NCBI GenBank assembly: GCA_038249195.1
Contig: JBBRWM010000011.1
Location: 15,206 to 79,205 of the forward strand
Direction: 5' to 3'
DNA length: 64,000 bases
Source of the DNA: JAOUEA01 sp038249195
GTDB lineage: Bacteria > Actinomycetota > UBA4738 > HRBIN12
The notes beneath the pieces are model-generated. The model made no database searches. It saw only the letters and a list, made by a program, of their open reading frames with translations, and was not told where the DNA came from. Shown one piece after another: positions 42,126 to 52,363 of this stretch. The stretch's first letter is position 1. Every line of letters begins with the position of its first letter. The position numbers and the translations under genes are program-made.

Positions 42126-42236
42126 GAAGCGCTCGCGGGGAGTCCGCGCCCGGGGCCTCGATGCGGACGAACGGTGCGAAGGCGTTCGCCAGAGCGGTCG
42201 CCGCGTAAGCTCGGGGATTGGGCGACGGGAGCGGCG

Positions 42237-42734
42237 ATGGCGATCAAGCGGATGAACCACGCGGTCCTGTATGTGCGGGACGCTCAGCGCACGTACGCGT
42301 TCTATCGCGACGTGCTCGGGTTCCGCCTCGTGTCGGAGATCCCTCAGGCGGGCGCGGTATTCATGCAGGCACCGGCCTCCACGAACGACCATGACCTCGC
42401 GCTCTTCACGATCGGCGAGGACGCCGCGGACTCCAACGCCGGCCGGGGCGAGGTCGGTCTCTACCACATCGCGTGGGAGGTGCAGACGCTGGGAGACCTG
42501 CAGGAGATCGCGGCGAGGCTCGCCGATGCGGGTGCCTTGGTGGGCGCCACCGATCACGCCACCACGAAAGCGCTGTACGCCAAGGATCCCGACGGGCTCG
42601 AGTTCGAGGTCTGCTGGATCCTGCCGGAGCGGTTCATCACCGACGACGTGGAGTCCGCCAAGACGCGGATGCGGCCCCTCGATCTCGCGTCCGATGTCGA
42701 GCGGTACGGCGCGGACACGCCGAGCGGTCGTTGA
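42237..42734 (+). CDS. Glyoxalase/VOC-superfamily dioxygenase-like protein
   Basis: 165 aa. MNHAVLYVRDAQRTYAFYRD supplies the first metal His, LYHIAWEV the second and LEFEVCWI the Glu of the vicinal-oxygen-chelate fold; HDLALFTIGED also fits. Similar proteins are catechol dioxygenase or glyoxalase relatives. GGGAG precedes ATG 42237. It lies 111 nt behind the disrupted DUF4287 locus. Confidence 0.87.
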   Translation: MAIKRMNHAVLYVRDAQRTYAFYRDVLGFRLVSEIPQAGAVFMQAPASTNDHDLALFTIGEDAADSNAGRGEVGLYHIAWEVQTLGDLQEIAARLADAGALVGATDHATTKALYAKDPDGLEFEVCWILPERFITDDVESAKTRMRPLDLASDVERYGADTPSGR

Positions 42735-42901
42735 GCCTGGGGGACGCGTCCTCGGGGCGTTGAACCAGAGGCACGGGACCCGAGGGCGCGAGCTAAGGGC
42801 ACGGGACCCCCCCCACACAGCGGCAGATCCTCCTCGTTCTCGACCTGCGTGATCGTTGCCACGGACGGAAGGCCGGAGCCACGCGAGGGCCTGAGGTGGG
42901 A

Positions 42902-43588
42902 TCAGATGCGCGGGAGGGTTGCGATCCCGGAGACCGCGAACACCAGCAACACGGCCGCGATCGCCCCGGCGGTCACGCGCACGGCTCGGAACTCGAATCG
43001 CTGTGCCACCGCGACGAGGAACAGCACGGTCGCGAGCAGCACGGTCTGGCGGACGTAACGGTCGGCGGTCTCTCGCGCCGCCGTGCCCTCCGCGAAGGCG
43101 GCGCTCGCCTGGTCGTTCAAGACGTCGGCCTTCTCGCTCAGGGAGTTGTGGTACTGGGGCATGAAGGTCGGCCCCGGGGCCGTGTCCGGGTTCTTGAAGG
43201 GATGCGTCGCGACCCACGCGTCGAAGGCGACCTTGAATTCCGGACTGAAGCGCCGGACGTAGAGCTGGGCTACCTCGTGGTCGCCCGTCTGCTCCTCGGC
43301 GATCCACGTGTTGAACGTCACGACGTCGAGCAGCTTCTGATCTCGACCGTCCACGTCCGCGGCGTCGGCCTCGATCCGCAGGCGCGACGAGGTCCCGTAG
43401 AGGTACGACTGGCGTCCGTCCCAACGGGCCGCCTGGTATCCGCTCCAGGCCGTGGCCACGGCAACGACGGCCAGGAGGATGACCTCCATGATCTCGGACA
43501 CCTCCTTCCAACCACGACGACGCCGCGCCGCCTCGTGGTGCGATTCGCTCAACTTGTGAGCGACCTCGACGTTCATCCCCTCGGGCAT
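42902..43588 (-). CDS. Membrane protein of unknown function
   Basis: 228 aa from ATG 43588 (AGGAGG 5 nt upstream). A helix MEVILLAVVAVATAWSGYQA (about 32-51) is followed by a long extracytoplasmic region rich in Ala/Asp/Glu, then two C-terminal helices (RQTVLLATVLFLVAVAQRF and VTAGAIAAVLLVFAVSGIA). The pattern of conserved Tyr/Arg around LYGTSSRLRIEADAA resembles DUF4337-type proteins, whose function is unknown. Divergent from the small basic protein at 43649. Confidence 0.6.
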   Translation of the reverse strand: MPEGMNVEVAHKLSESHHEAARRRRGWKEVSEIMEVILLAVVAVATAWSGYQAARWDGRQSYLYGTSSRLRIEADAADVDGRDQKLLDVVTFNTWIAEEQTGDHEVAQLYVRRFSPEFKVAFDAWVATHPFKNPDTAPGPTFMPQYHNSLSEKADVLNDQASAAFAEGTAARETADRYVRQTVLLATVLFLVAVAQRFEFRAVRVTAGAIAAVLLVFAVSGIATLPRI

Positions 43589-43648
43589 CGCCACCTCCTG
43601 GCCGAGCAGCGTAGCGGAGGAGGGGGAGTCGTCCTGTACGCTAGTGAG

Positions 43649-43858
43649 GTGCCAGACAGCGCGGGGAAGCGGCAACGTCGTGAAGTGAAGGCGAAGAAGG
43701 CCGCCGCCATCGAGGAACGGCGCCTCGCGCGCAGGAAGCGCGACGAGGACCGCGCCGCAGGTCTCATCGAACCCGGGACCCCGATCGAGGAGGCCGAGGA
43801 TCCACTCGGACTCCCGGCCGAGGAACCGCAGAGCGATCGGAACGGCACGGAGCCCTAA
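43649..43858 (+). CDS. Small Lys/Arg- and Glu-rich protein
   Basis: 69 aa from GTG 43649, preceded by TACGCT (43637-43642) at 6 nt. KRQRREVKAKKAAAIEERRL and ARRKRDEDRAAG form a very basic helix, then an acidic tail (PIEEAEDPLGLPAEEP). No fold recognised; nucleic-acid binding is possible. It lies directly upstream of the DEAD-box helicase leader, so co-regulation is possible. Confidence 0.5.
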   Translation: MPDSAGKRQRREVKAKKAAAIEERRLARRKRDEDRAAGLIEPGTPIEEAEDPLGLPAEEPQSDRNGTEP

Positions 43859-43880
43859 GGGCTCGTTGCAAGCCGACGTC

Positions 43881-43941
43881 GCCGGCCCGTGGGCCGGCAA
43901 GGAATCATCCAACAGCGCCCACGAAGGACCTCCGCTGTGGA
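43881..43941 (+). promoter_or_regulatory. Structured leader upstream of the DEAD-box helicase
   Basis: Two helices lie between the small basic protein and the helicase. First, a perfect 8-bp stem GCCGGCCC / GGGCCGGC (43881-43898). Second, TCC-A-CAGCG (43908-43917, one bulged A) pairing with CGCTGTGGA (43933-43941) around a 15-nt loop. About 50 nt then follow to the GTG start with GGAGG. It could fold as an mRNA leader controlling the helicase, or the first hairpin could be a terminator of the preceding gene. Confidence 0.45.
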
Positions 43942-43994
43942 ACGAGGCATCGAAGCACTCGACGCCCACAGAGGAACGAGCCGAGGAGGCTGTT

Positions 43995-45256
<1,262 letters not shown>

Positions 45257-45260
<4 letters not shown>

Positions 45261-45763
45261 GCCTGGTGCTCGGTCGGGCGGGTCACGTCGGCGACGTCCG
45301 CGCGGAGTTCGGCGAGCAACGCGTCGGCATCGACGTGGAGGTTCACGCCCCGGGCTCCGCCCCCGATCGCCACGAGCCCACGCCCCCGCACGGCCGCGTC
45401 CGCTACCACGGGCCAGGCCACGCGTGAGCCGAAGGGCGTGATCGCTCCGCGTTGATAGCCCGTGGCCGCCCTTGCCTCATCCGCGTCGGGCAGCGATAGA
45501 CGCTTCGCGCCGAGGTGGGCGCGGAGCCGGGGCCAGTCGATCTGGCGCCCGGCGGGGACCAGCACGAAGACGTAGTCCTCGACCCCGCGCCGGATCACGA
45601 TCGTGCGCAGCAGCCGGTCGAGGGAGATCCCCTGCAGGGCCGCGCTCTGTTCTGCGCTCGTGGGCGCCTGCGTCCGCGACACCGAGAACGCGAGCGACGA
45701 TCCGATCATGGCGCGGGTGGCCGGTGTCGGCGGGTCGATCCCAGGACCGGTCAGCGGGGACAC
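45257..45763 (-). CDS. YbaK/ProX-type aminoacyl-tRNA deacylase
   Basis: 168 aa from GTG 45763, with TAGTCT (45771-45776) 7 nt before it. ARAATGYQRGAITPFGSRVA and GGGARGVNLHVDADALL are characteristic of YbaK-like editing proteins, and the Lys of AHLGAKRLSLPDADE fits the catalytic position. They deacylate mischarged Cys- or Ala-tRNA(Pro). The stop overlaps the helicase stop by 4 nt, convergent. Confidence 0.87.
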
Positions 45764-45809
45764 GTAGCCCAGACTAACGCTGAGCGTGCGCCGCGCCGAT
45801 AGGACGTGC

Positions 45810-46736
45810 ATGTCGTTCACCGCGCTGGTCCTGCTGGCCTGGGTCGTCGCCGTGCTTGTCCTCGTTGCCGTCCTGATCGGACCCAAGTTCGTGCGGCAGC
45901 AACGATTCAAGCGACGCTACGACGCCGCGTCCGTGACCTCCCGCGGCGTGTACAAGTGGAAGACGCTGCTCCCGCCGATCCTCCTCTTGGCGGCGGCGGC
46001 CTGCCTCGCGCTGGCGTTCGGGCAGTTCCGCCTGAGCAGGCAAGCCAAGGAAGCCACCGTGGTGATGGCGATCGATGTCTCCGATTCCATGGACCAGACC
46101 GACGTCCTGCCCAGCCGCATCGCGGCGGCGCAGCACGCCGCGCAGGCATTCGTGCAGAAGCTCCCCGAGGGCTATCGGGTCGGGCTCGTGACGTTCGCGG
46201 GGAAGGCGCGCGTGCTCGTGACCCCGTCGTCGAACCGCGGGCCGCTCGACGGGGCCATCGCGTCGCTCACGACGAGCCGCGGGACCGTGATCGGTGACGG
46301 GCTCTCGTCGGCGCTCGACGCCATCGAGGCGGACCGAAGCGCCAATGGCGACGCGGCCGCGGCCGTCGTGCTGCTTTCCGACGGCGCGGACACGGGCAGC
46401 CAGGTGACCCCGCAGCAGGCCGCGGAGCGCGCGCGCTCGATGGAGGTCCCGGTCTTCACGGTGGTCTTGCGAGGGACGGAGCGCCCCGAGGTGCCCGCCG
46501 CATCGGCCTCCCCCGCGGCCGGCGGGAGCCTGTTGGAAGAGCTGTCAGCGAGCACCGAGGCACAGACCTTCTCGGCGCAGTCCGCGGGCGAGTTGACGAA
46601 GGTCTACCAAACGCTCGGCGCGCAGCTGTCCTACGACCTGGCGGTGGGCGGCTCGGCCAAGGCGTTCTTGCTCCTCGCGGCCCTCCTCGGGGTGGCGGCG
46701 GGGCTGGCCGCGCTCGCCATATCCAAGACCGAGTAG
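45810..46736 (+). CDS. Membrane-anchored von Willebrand factor A protein (BatA-like)
   Basis: 308 aa. N-terminal helices (about 5-25 and 52-70), a VWA domain with a perfect MIDAS D-x-S-x-S in AIDVSDSMD, then LVTFAGKARVLVTPSS and LLSDGADTGSQV supplying the other metal-site residues, and a C-terminal helix (about 285-303). BatA-type VWA proteins usually sit in operons with MoxR ATPases and DUF58 proteins, which are absent here, making this a stand-alone copy. Confidence 0.88.
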   Translation: MSFTALVLLAWVVAVLVLVAVLIGPKFVRQQRFKRRYDAASVTSRGVYKWKTLLPPILLLAAAACLALAFGQFRLSRQAKEATVVMAIDVSDSMDQTDVLPSRIAAAQHAAQAFVQKLPEGYRVGLVTFAGKARVLVTPSSNRGPLDGAIASLTTSRGTVIGDGLSSALDAIEADRSANGDAAAAVVLLSDGADTGSQVTPQQAAERARSMEVPVFTVVLRGTERPEVPAASASPAAGGSLLEELSASTEAQTFSAQSAGELTKVYQTLGAQLSYDLAVGGSAKAFLLLAALLGVAAGLAALAISKTE

Positions 46737-46739
46737 TTC

Positions 46740-46919
46740 CTAGCGGTAGGAGAGCCCCCACTGCTCGCGCTCACGTCGAGCGAGCTCCTGGACGGCCGCG
46801 CGCACGGCGTCGTCTTGGGGGTTGTCTGCGAGCCACGCTCGTGCTTCGGCGAACGCGGAGGCGATGTCGTTGGGGGAGGTGGCGCCCGACATCAGCGCCA
46901 ATACGTCGTTGTGATCCAT
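46740..46919 (-). CDS. Small hypothetical protein
   Basis: 59 aa from ATG 46919, preceded by AAAGGTAGG. SPNDIASAFAEARAWLADNP and QELARREREQWG predict two helices. The 3-nt gap to the VWA stop means convergent transcripts overlap. Confidence rests on the start signal and amphipathic helices. Confidence 0.5.
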   Translation of the reverse strand: MDHNDVLALMSGATSPNDIASAFAEARAWLADNPQDDAVRAAVQELARREREQWGLSYR

Positions 46920-46994
46920 ACCTACCTTTGTACCCGCAGAACGCGGTCGCGCGTGGGATATGAGCCCGTTTCCACACCACCGACACAACTTCGT

Positions 46995-47951
46995 TCAGCC
47001 GCAGGGGGTGCGCATGTGGTTGTGGTTCGTGACGAAGATCGGCCGCCCCTGGCCATCCGTACCGATGGTGTGGACCGTGTAGGTGCCTTTGTGGCGGGCG
47101 CACCCGGTTCGGAAGCGCGCCACGCCCCAGCTCCCATCGGCGCGCACTCGCGTTTCGAAGATCGGGTTGTCCGTGGTCCCGGTCCAGTTCAACCCCACCC
47201 GGGTCCCCGGCAGGAATCCGACGCCATCCGCCCGCCAGTGCATGGGTCGCACGTTCCCGGAGAACGTGTAGCACGTGAACCACGTGGAAAAGATCGCCAC
47301 GGATGTCGGGAATCGCTGCGTGGGAGATGACGTGCGCACCTTGTAGAAGCCGGAGGGGACGTTCGGTTGCACGTAGTGGCCCGCGACCGATCCGAACCGG
47401 TCGGTGCTCACGACCTTCGCCGTGACCGTGTCGCCGGCGCCGGACAACAGGAACACGCGGATGCGCTCCCGGGCGGGGTAGCCCGTGAGGTCGAAGGCCG
47501 CGGTGTAAGAGCTCCTCGATTGCAGCCGCTGCTGGGCGCAGACCCGGTCGAAGGGCGCCAGCTGCGTATCACCTTGCCGCAGCCGTTCCCTGATCGTGAA
47601 GGTGACGGCCGCCGACCGGCGCCCCGATGCGTCAACGGCGGATATCAGGTGAGCGCCGCCGGGGTTGCGAGGAACCGTGAAGGCGACGCTGAAGGTGCCC
47701 GAGCGCGTCGTGGTCGTGGACGCCACCTTGACGGCGCCGCGGACCCGGTCCTGGAAGTGCACCGAGACCTTCCGGCGGTGTGCGAATCCACGCCCATGGA
47801 CCGTGACCTTCGCTCCGACCGGTCCCACCGACCGCGACAGCGAGATCGACGGATGATGCGCGGAGGCGGAGGCGGAGGCCGGCGAGGCCAGTGCCGGGGC
47901 GATGCACGTCCCCAGGAGCGCGATCGCGAGGAGGGTTCGGATCCGGATCAT
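46995..47951 (-). CDS. Secreted Ig/TIG-like cell-surface protein
   Basis: 318 aa. A signal peptide (MIRIRTLLAIALLGTCIAPA) precedes an N-terminal IPT/TIG-like module with PVGAKVTVHGRGFAHRRKVS, AKVASTTTTRSGTFSVAFTV and GAHLISAVDASGRRSAAVTF. The C-terminal about 180 residues form a second beta-rich domain with four Cys. It probably acts as a cell-wall or adhesive protein. TACTAT (47958-47963) lies 6 nt before ATG 47951. Confidence 0.8.
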   Translation of the reverse strand: MIRIRTLLAIALLGTCIAPALASPASASASAHHPSISLSRSVGPVGAKVTVHGRGFAHRRKVSVHFQDRVRGAVKVASTTTTRSGTFSVAFTVPRNPGGAHLISAVDASGRRSAAVTFTIRERLRQGDTQLAPFDRVCAQQRLQSRSSYTAAFDLTGYPARERIRVFLLSGAGDTVTAKVVSTDRFGSVAGHYVQPNVPSGFYKVRTSSPTQRFPTSVAIFSTWFTCYTFSGNVRPMHWRADGVGFLPGTRVGLNWTGTTDNPIFETRVRADGSWGVARFRTGCARHKGTYTVHTIGTDGQGRPIFVTNHNHMRTPCG

Positions 47952-47957
47952 GGCTGG

Positions 47958-47963
47958 ATAGTA
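47958..47963 (-). promoter_or_regulatory. -10 box TACTAT of a leaderless promoter (Ig-like protein)
   Basis: Minus-strand TACTAT 6 nt before ATG 47951, one of the closest matches to TATAAT among the leaderless promoters here. Confidence 0.55.
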
Positions 47964-47976
47964 TCCCCGCTCAGCG

Positions 47977-48801
47977 CTACAGCGTCTGCGGGCCTGAGCG
48001 CTCGAGCCAGGTCGTCAGCGGCTCGAAGCCCGTGCGCAGGAGGAACTGGTGGCCGCCGCCGGGCACCTCGAGCCGATCGGCGGCTGGGAGAAACGAGGCC
48101 CAGGCCTCCTGTGCCCGGATGGGGACCCGGTGGTCGTCTGCGGCGTTTACCAGCAGCGCGGGCGGCGCCGGGTCCATCCGAGCCAGGGCACCGACCTCCT
48201 CACGGATCGAGGGGTCGGACAGGAGCGAGGCCAGGGTCCAGGCGCGGGCACGCACGGTGGGCCGTGCGAAGTCCATCACCACGGCGGCCGAATACCCCCG
48301 AGCGAGTCCCACGGGGAGCGCGACCAGCGGCCAGACCAGCCGGGCCGTGGCAGCCAGGCCGCGTCGTCCGAGGGAGGGTCGCATCTCCCTTGGGTCGCGT
48401 GGCCCGAGGTGCGCCCCCGTCGGGAACGGGGTGGCCGCGAGGGCGAGGGCTCGCACCCGGCGCGGATCGCGGACGCACCACAGGGCCCCGAGCACCCCGC
48501 CCAGCGAATGGCCCACCACGGCGAGCGGTCCCGACGACGAGGCGTCGGCGACCACGGCATCCAGGTCGCCGAGGTGGAAGGCGCGGTCGTAGTCGAGTTC
48601 GGGCTTGTCGGACCCCCCGAACCCGCCCAGGTCCGGCGCGATCACGGTGTATCGGTCGCCCAGCTGGTCGGCGAGCCCCTGCCAGTAGCGGCCGGACCCG
48701 CCGAGGCCGTGGATCGCCAACACCGCCGGTCCCGAGCCCGCGGACCAGACGCGCATGCGACCCCATGGCCGCGCGAGGTCGTGACGTCGCAGTCGCGTCA
48801 T
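47977..48801 (-). CDS. Alpha/beta-fold hydrolase
   Basis: 274 aa. The oxyanion/HG motif AIHGLGGSGRYW, nucleophile VVGHSLGGVLGALW, an Asp in LVNAADDHRVPIRAQEAW and His in VPGGGHQFLL complete the Ser-Asp-His triad. No signal peptide. The gene begins 22 nt past the DUF2252 stop, so it probably belongs to the same transcript. Substrate open (esterase, lactonase or haloalkane dehalogenase-like). Confidence 0.9.
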   Translation of the reverse strand: MTRLRRHDLARPWGRMRVWSAGSGPAVLAIHGLGGSGRYWQGLADQLGDRYTVIAPDLGGFGGSDKPELDYDRAFHLGDLDAVVADASSSGPLAVVGHSLGGVLGALWCVRDPRRVRALALAATPFPTGAHLGPRDPREMRPSLGRRGLAATARLVWPLVALPVGLARGYSAAVVMDFARPTVRARAWTLASLLSDPSIREEVGALARMDPAPPALLVNAADDHRVPIRAQEAWASFLPAADRLEVPGGGHQFLLRTGFEPLTTWLERSGPQTL

Positions 48802-48823
48802 CGCCCGCCCGGAACTTCGGACG

Positions 48824-50317
48824 CTAGTACCCCGGCTCGGCGACCAGGCGCCCGCTGGCGACCTCGGCCTGCATCGCCGCGTAGTCCTTCTCGTTCTGGG
48901 CCGCGTAGGCGGTCGCGAAGTCGGCCATCGCACGGTCGAGCGCGTCGCCCTTGCCCATGTAGGCCGCGATGGCGATGCGGTCGCCCGACCGAGCGTGAGC
49001 CCGCGCCAGGGTCCACCCGCACATGTGGGCATACAGCGCCATCCCCTCGGGCGCCATCGCATCGATCACCGCCGAGCCCTTCCAGTCCCGGAGCTGACGA
49101 ACGTAGAAGTCCCGCTCCACCCCGTCCATCCCGGTGACGTGCTCCCATCCCAGGAAGATGTCGCTGGTCGTCTGCATCAGGCGCTGCCCCGCCACCACGC
49201 GCCGCCCGTGGTTCGCGAATGCGCTCTTGCCGACGAACCGCTCCAACACCGATTCCTGCGCCTCCTTCATCTGCAGGAACAGCGGGTCCTGAGCGTCGCG
49301 CCCGAGGAGGAGCCCGATCCAAGCCCTGGTGCCCACGCTGCCGACGCCGACCACTTTCCGCGCGATCTGCACCATCCGGAATTGCTCCAGCAGGTGGCGC
49401 CGATCGGTTTCGAGCGTCTTGCGGTAGCCCCGGAGCAGCCGGTGGAGCAGATGCTCCATGCCCTGGCGGGCCTCCTCGTCGAGCAGATCCTCCAGCGGGA
49501 CGATCAGCGGTGGCTGCGCCACGATACGGGGCTCGCCGCCGGAGGGATCCGTGAGCTTGGTAAGGACCTGCAGGCTGTCGCGCGTCCGGGCCTTCGCGAC
49601 GTTCTTCTCGACACGCTTCACCTCTTTGCGGTCGACGGAGGCGGCCATCGCCTTCACGTACGCATCGAGATCGAGATGCTGGTACCAGACGGCGAGGTTC
49701 CCCATCTGCGAGAACTCCCGCATGGCCTCGCGGTAGGCGCGGGCAGCCTTCAAAACGACCCGGCGTCGATCGGCGTCATCGAACTCGTTATCGCGCCCGG
49801 CGATCTCCAAGCTGGCGACGAGCCGCTTCAGGTCCCACTCCCATGGCCCCGGCAGGGTCTCGTCGAAGTCGTTGATGTCGAAGATCAGGTTGCGCTCCGG
49901 GGAGCCGAAGGCCCCGAAGTTCGACAAGTGGGCGTCGCCGCATATCTGAGCCCGGAGCCCGGAGTCGGGGGTGCCGTCGAGGTCCGACGCCATGATCAAG
50001 GCCGCGCCCCGGTAGAACGTGAAGGCGGAGACACCCATGCGTCCGTACCGGATCGGGAGGAGTTCGGGGACGCGATCGCGGCCCTGCGCTTCGAGCAACG
50101 CGATCGGATCGGGCCGGCTGTCCGAAGGGACGAACTCGCCGTGGCTCTCCCGCGGCACGTCGGCACGGGCGACCTTGCCCCGCGCGGCCCGCTCTGCGGG
50201 CGTCGGGTGTGGCACGCGGGATTGGCCGGGGTAGCGACGCCCCGCTTCGCTCCGGTCTGGGGTCTCGCTCTCTTCGGGGCCGGTCGATCCTTCGTCGGTA
50301 TGCGTTGACACGGTCAT
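48824..50317 (-). CDS. DUF2252 (kinase-fold) protein
   Basis: 497 aa from ATG 50317 with GAGGAAGG upstream. After an about 80-residue disordered N-terminus come YRGAALIMASDL, ICGDAHLSNFG and FDINDFDETLPGPWEWD, the DUF2252 equivalents of the protein-kinase-like catalytic H/N and D loops (HLSNFG, DINDFDE). Members are predicted small-molecule phosphotransferases. The C-terminal half has YVRQLRDWKGSAVIDAM. Confidence 0.88.
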   Translation of the reverse strand: MTVSTHTDEGSTGPEESETPDRSEAGRRYPGQSRVPHPTPAERAARGKVARADVPRESHGEFVPSDSRPDPIALLEAQGRDRVPELLPIRYGRMGVSAFTFYRGAALIMASDLDGTPDSGLRAQICGDAHLSNFGAFGSPERNLIFDINDFDETLPGPWEWDLKRLVASLEIAGRDNEFDDADRRRVVLKAARAYREAMREFSQMGNLAVWYQHLDLDAYVKAMAASVDRKEVKRVEKNVAKARTRDSLQVLTKLTDPSGGEPRIVAQPPLIVPLEDLLDEEARQGMEHLLHRLLRGYRKTLETDRRHLLEQFRMVQIARKVVGVGSVGTRAWIGLLLGRDAQDPLFLQMKEAQESVLERFVGKSAFANHGRRVVAGQRLMQTTSDIFLGWEHVTGMDGVERDFYVRQLRDWKGSAVIDAMAPEGMALYAHMCGWTLARAHARSGDRIAIAAYMGKGDALDRAMADFATAYAAQNEKDYAAMQAEVASGRLVAEPGY

Positions 50318-50389
50318 CCCTTCCTCGTGCGCCGGGCTGGATACCCGTCCGTCGTCCGGTTTTCGTATCACATCATCGGCAGAACCGCC

Positions 50390-50992
50390 TCATCCCAGCG
50401 GCGTCAGGCGCTCGATCTCCGCCACGACACGTTCGAGCTCGTCGATCATCGAACTCTCGAAGCCGATCGCCCTCCTGGATCTGAACGCGTCCACCAGGCC
50501 GCGGTAGTACTGCAGCTGGAACGCCGCTCCGGTGTTGAACCGGTTCCAGACCCCGGGGCCTTCGTCTCGGAGGTCCCGCAGGATGCTGCGCGCATTGTGC
50601 AGTTTGTCCGAGAGCGACACCCGCAGCCCGGCGAGGGTCTCCGCCTCCCGAAGATGCGCCACGTAGCGATCCTTCCGCACCTGCGAGGGCGGTGGGTCGA
50701 CCTCGAGGTGGTCGGTGCAGAACGCGACCAATAGCCTGACATCAGGTCCGAACCGGGTCTCGATCTCGTCGAGGCGGCCGGCGGGTCCTTCCTCGGTGGG
50801 GTGATCCTCGGCGGCATCGTGCAGGAGCCCCGCCATCGCCTGCGTCTCGTCGCCACCGTCTTCGAGCACGAGCGCTGCGACGCTCAGCAGGTGGGTCAGA
50901 TACGCCACGTCGCTTCCCTTGCGGCGGTCGTCACGATGCAAGGCGGACGCGTACGCGTACGCCTCGTCGAAGCGTTCCGTCAGCGCGCCCAC
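50390..50992 (-). CDS. HD-domain (p)ppGpp hydrolase-like protein (MESH1/SAH type)
   Basis: 200 aa. The HD motif GLLHDAAEDHP (about 54-64) and the upstream RRKGSDVAYLTHLLSVAALV supply the metal His/Asp pairs; RVSLSDKLHNARSILRDL is the second half of the MESH1-like signature. It lacks the synthetase and TGS domains of Rel, so it is a hydrolase-only small alarmone hydrolase. The possible pyrophosphatase substrate is (p)ppGpp. Confidence 0.85.
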   Translation of the reverse strand: MGALTERFDEAYAYASALHRDDRRKGSDVAYLTHLLSVAALVLEDGGDETQAMAGLLHDAAEDHPTEEGPAGRLDEIETRFGPDVRLLVAFCTDHLEVDPPPSQVRKDRYVAHLREAETLAGLRVSLSDKLHNARSILRDLRDEGPGVWNRFNTGAAFQLQYYRGLVDAFRSRRAIGFESSMIDELERVVAEIERLTPLG

Positions 50993-51044
50993 CGTTCCCC
51001 CCGTCTCCAGCAGAGCCTACGCGAGGACGCGGGAGGGGAACGAC

Positions 51045-51296
51045 CTAGGAGGCAGGGCGGAGCACGGGGGCGTTGTGCTCCCCGGTGTCGAGGATGCCGT
51101 CGAGGTCGGCCTCGGCCAACAGCGCGGCCTCACCGCACGGCACCTCGACGTCCCCAGGACCTGGACCGTCGGCGAGCGCGAAGGAGACGCCCGCCTGCCC
51201 GCGAACCAGCCTGATACGGGCGTCGGGATCGAAGCGTCTCGCGGCCCTCTGGGCTTGCACGACTGCCTCGATCGCGCGTTCGGTGGGTCGGATCAC
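51045..51296 (-). CDS. Small HesB/IscA-like protein
   Basis: 83 aa from GTG 51296 with TAGCAT (51303-51308) 6 nt upstream. ARIRLVRGQAGVSFALADGP, PGDVEVPCGEAALLAEAD and ILDTGEHNAPVL resemble the beta-strand pattern of the Fe-S scaffold (HesB/IscA) fold, but it has one Cys rather than the three that bind Fe-S in IscA. It may be a degenerate or non-Fe-S member of the family. Confidence 0.55.
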   Translation of the reverse strand: MIRPTERAIEAVVQAQRAARRFDPDARIRLVRGQAGVSFALADGPGPGDVEVPCGEAALLAEADLDGILDTGEHNAPVLRPAS

Positions 51297-51402
51297 CGCC
51301 CGATGCTACTCCGCACCGGCTCGCCGAGGCGAGTGGCGCGGAGGACACGGGCCGGCCGGGACCTCGGCCGGGGAGGGGCCGGCATCCGGTACGGTCGAAC
51401 GC

Positions 51403-52335
51403 ATGGCCGCCACGCTCACCGAGCGCTCCGAACGTCGTTCGCTGGGGATCGCTGCGGTCGCGCTCACCACGGTGATCTGGGGGCTCGTCCCGCTCGTCCT
51501 GCGCCGCATCGCGATGCCCACCTTGGCGTTCGCCTCGTATCGGCTGTGGATGGGGGTGCTCGTCTACGCGGCGGTCTTCGCCGTCACGGGGCGACGGCCC
51601 TCATGGCGCGTCCTGAAGATCTGCGCGCTCGGCGGCGTGTTCTTCGGCGCCGACGTGTTCCTGAGCTTCACCTCGTTCCGACTCACCAGCATCGCGAACG
51701 CCACGATCATCGCCGCGCTCGCGCCCGTGTTCATCACCCTCGGCGCGGCCCGGTGGTTCGGCGAGCGGGTGCAGCGCCGCGACGTCCTCTTCGTGGCGTT
51801 GTCGTTCGCCGGGGTCGTGGCTGTGGCGGTCGGCTCGGCGGGATCGCCGTCGTGGAGCCCGCTCGGCGACCTGGCGGCGCTCGCCAGCGTGTTCAGTTGG
51901 ACCGCGTACTGGCTGTTCTCCAAGCGCGCTCGGGCCTCGGTGGGCGCCCTTGAGTACATGGCGCACGTCATGTTCGTGGCGGCGATCATGATCACGGCGC
52001 TGGGGTTCGCGACGGGGACGGACATGGCCCCGCCGCGCGGCATGGACTGGGTCTGGGTCTGGCTGGTTACCATCTTCGCCGGCGCCGTGGGCCACTCGTT
52101 CATCGCCTGGTCGCACCATCACGTGGAGGCGTGGCTGGCGGCCTTGATCACGCAGTGCCAGCCCGTCGTGGCCACGGTGGCAGCCTGGGTGGTCTTCGGC
52201 GAGGTCCTCACGCCGATCGCGCTCGCCGGGGCCGGCGTGGTCCTGGTGGCTACCGCGGCGATCCTCGTCCGTGGCGCGTTGCGCCGCCCCGACGGCCCTG
52301 ACGATCCCACGGAGATCCCCGCCCCCGGCGGCTAG
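51403..52335 (+). CDS. EamA-family (DMT superfamily) transporter
   Basis: 310 aa with ten membrane helices in two five-helix repeats. LTTVIWGLVPLVLRRIAMPT, TSIANATIIAALAPVFITLG and WLAALITQCQPVVATVAAWV are EamA hallmarks. DMT/EamA proteins export metabolites such as amino acids. TACGGT (51390-51395) precedes the ATG by 7 nt. A conserved Trp/Pro pattern is present in both halves. Confidence 0.9.
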   Translation: MAATLTERSERRSLGIAAVALTTVIWGLVPLVLRRIAMPTLAFASYRLWMGVLVYAAVFAVTGRRPSWRVLKICALGGVFFGADVFLSFTSFRLTSIANATIIAALAPVFITLGAARWFGERVQRRDVLFVALSFAGVVAVAVGSAGSPSWSPLGDLAALASVFSWTAYWLFSKRARASVGALEYMAHVMFVAAIMITALGFATGTDMAPPRGMDWVWVWLVTIFAGAVGHSFIAWSHHHVEAWLAALITQCQPVVATVAAWVVFGEVLTPIALAGAGVVLVATAAILVRGALRRPDGPDDPTEIPAPGG

Positions 52336-52363
52336 GCCCTTTGCGCCATCGTCGCCGGCGAGC

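Noticed and set aside
45810..46736. VWA protein as part of a MoxR/Bat system
   Set aside because: No MoxR ATPase or DUF58 gene lies beside it; neighbours are a helicase, a deacylase and a secreted protein.
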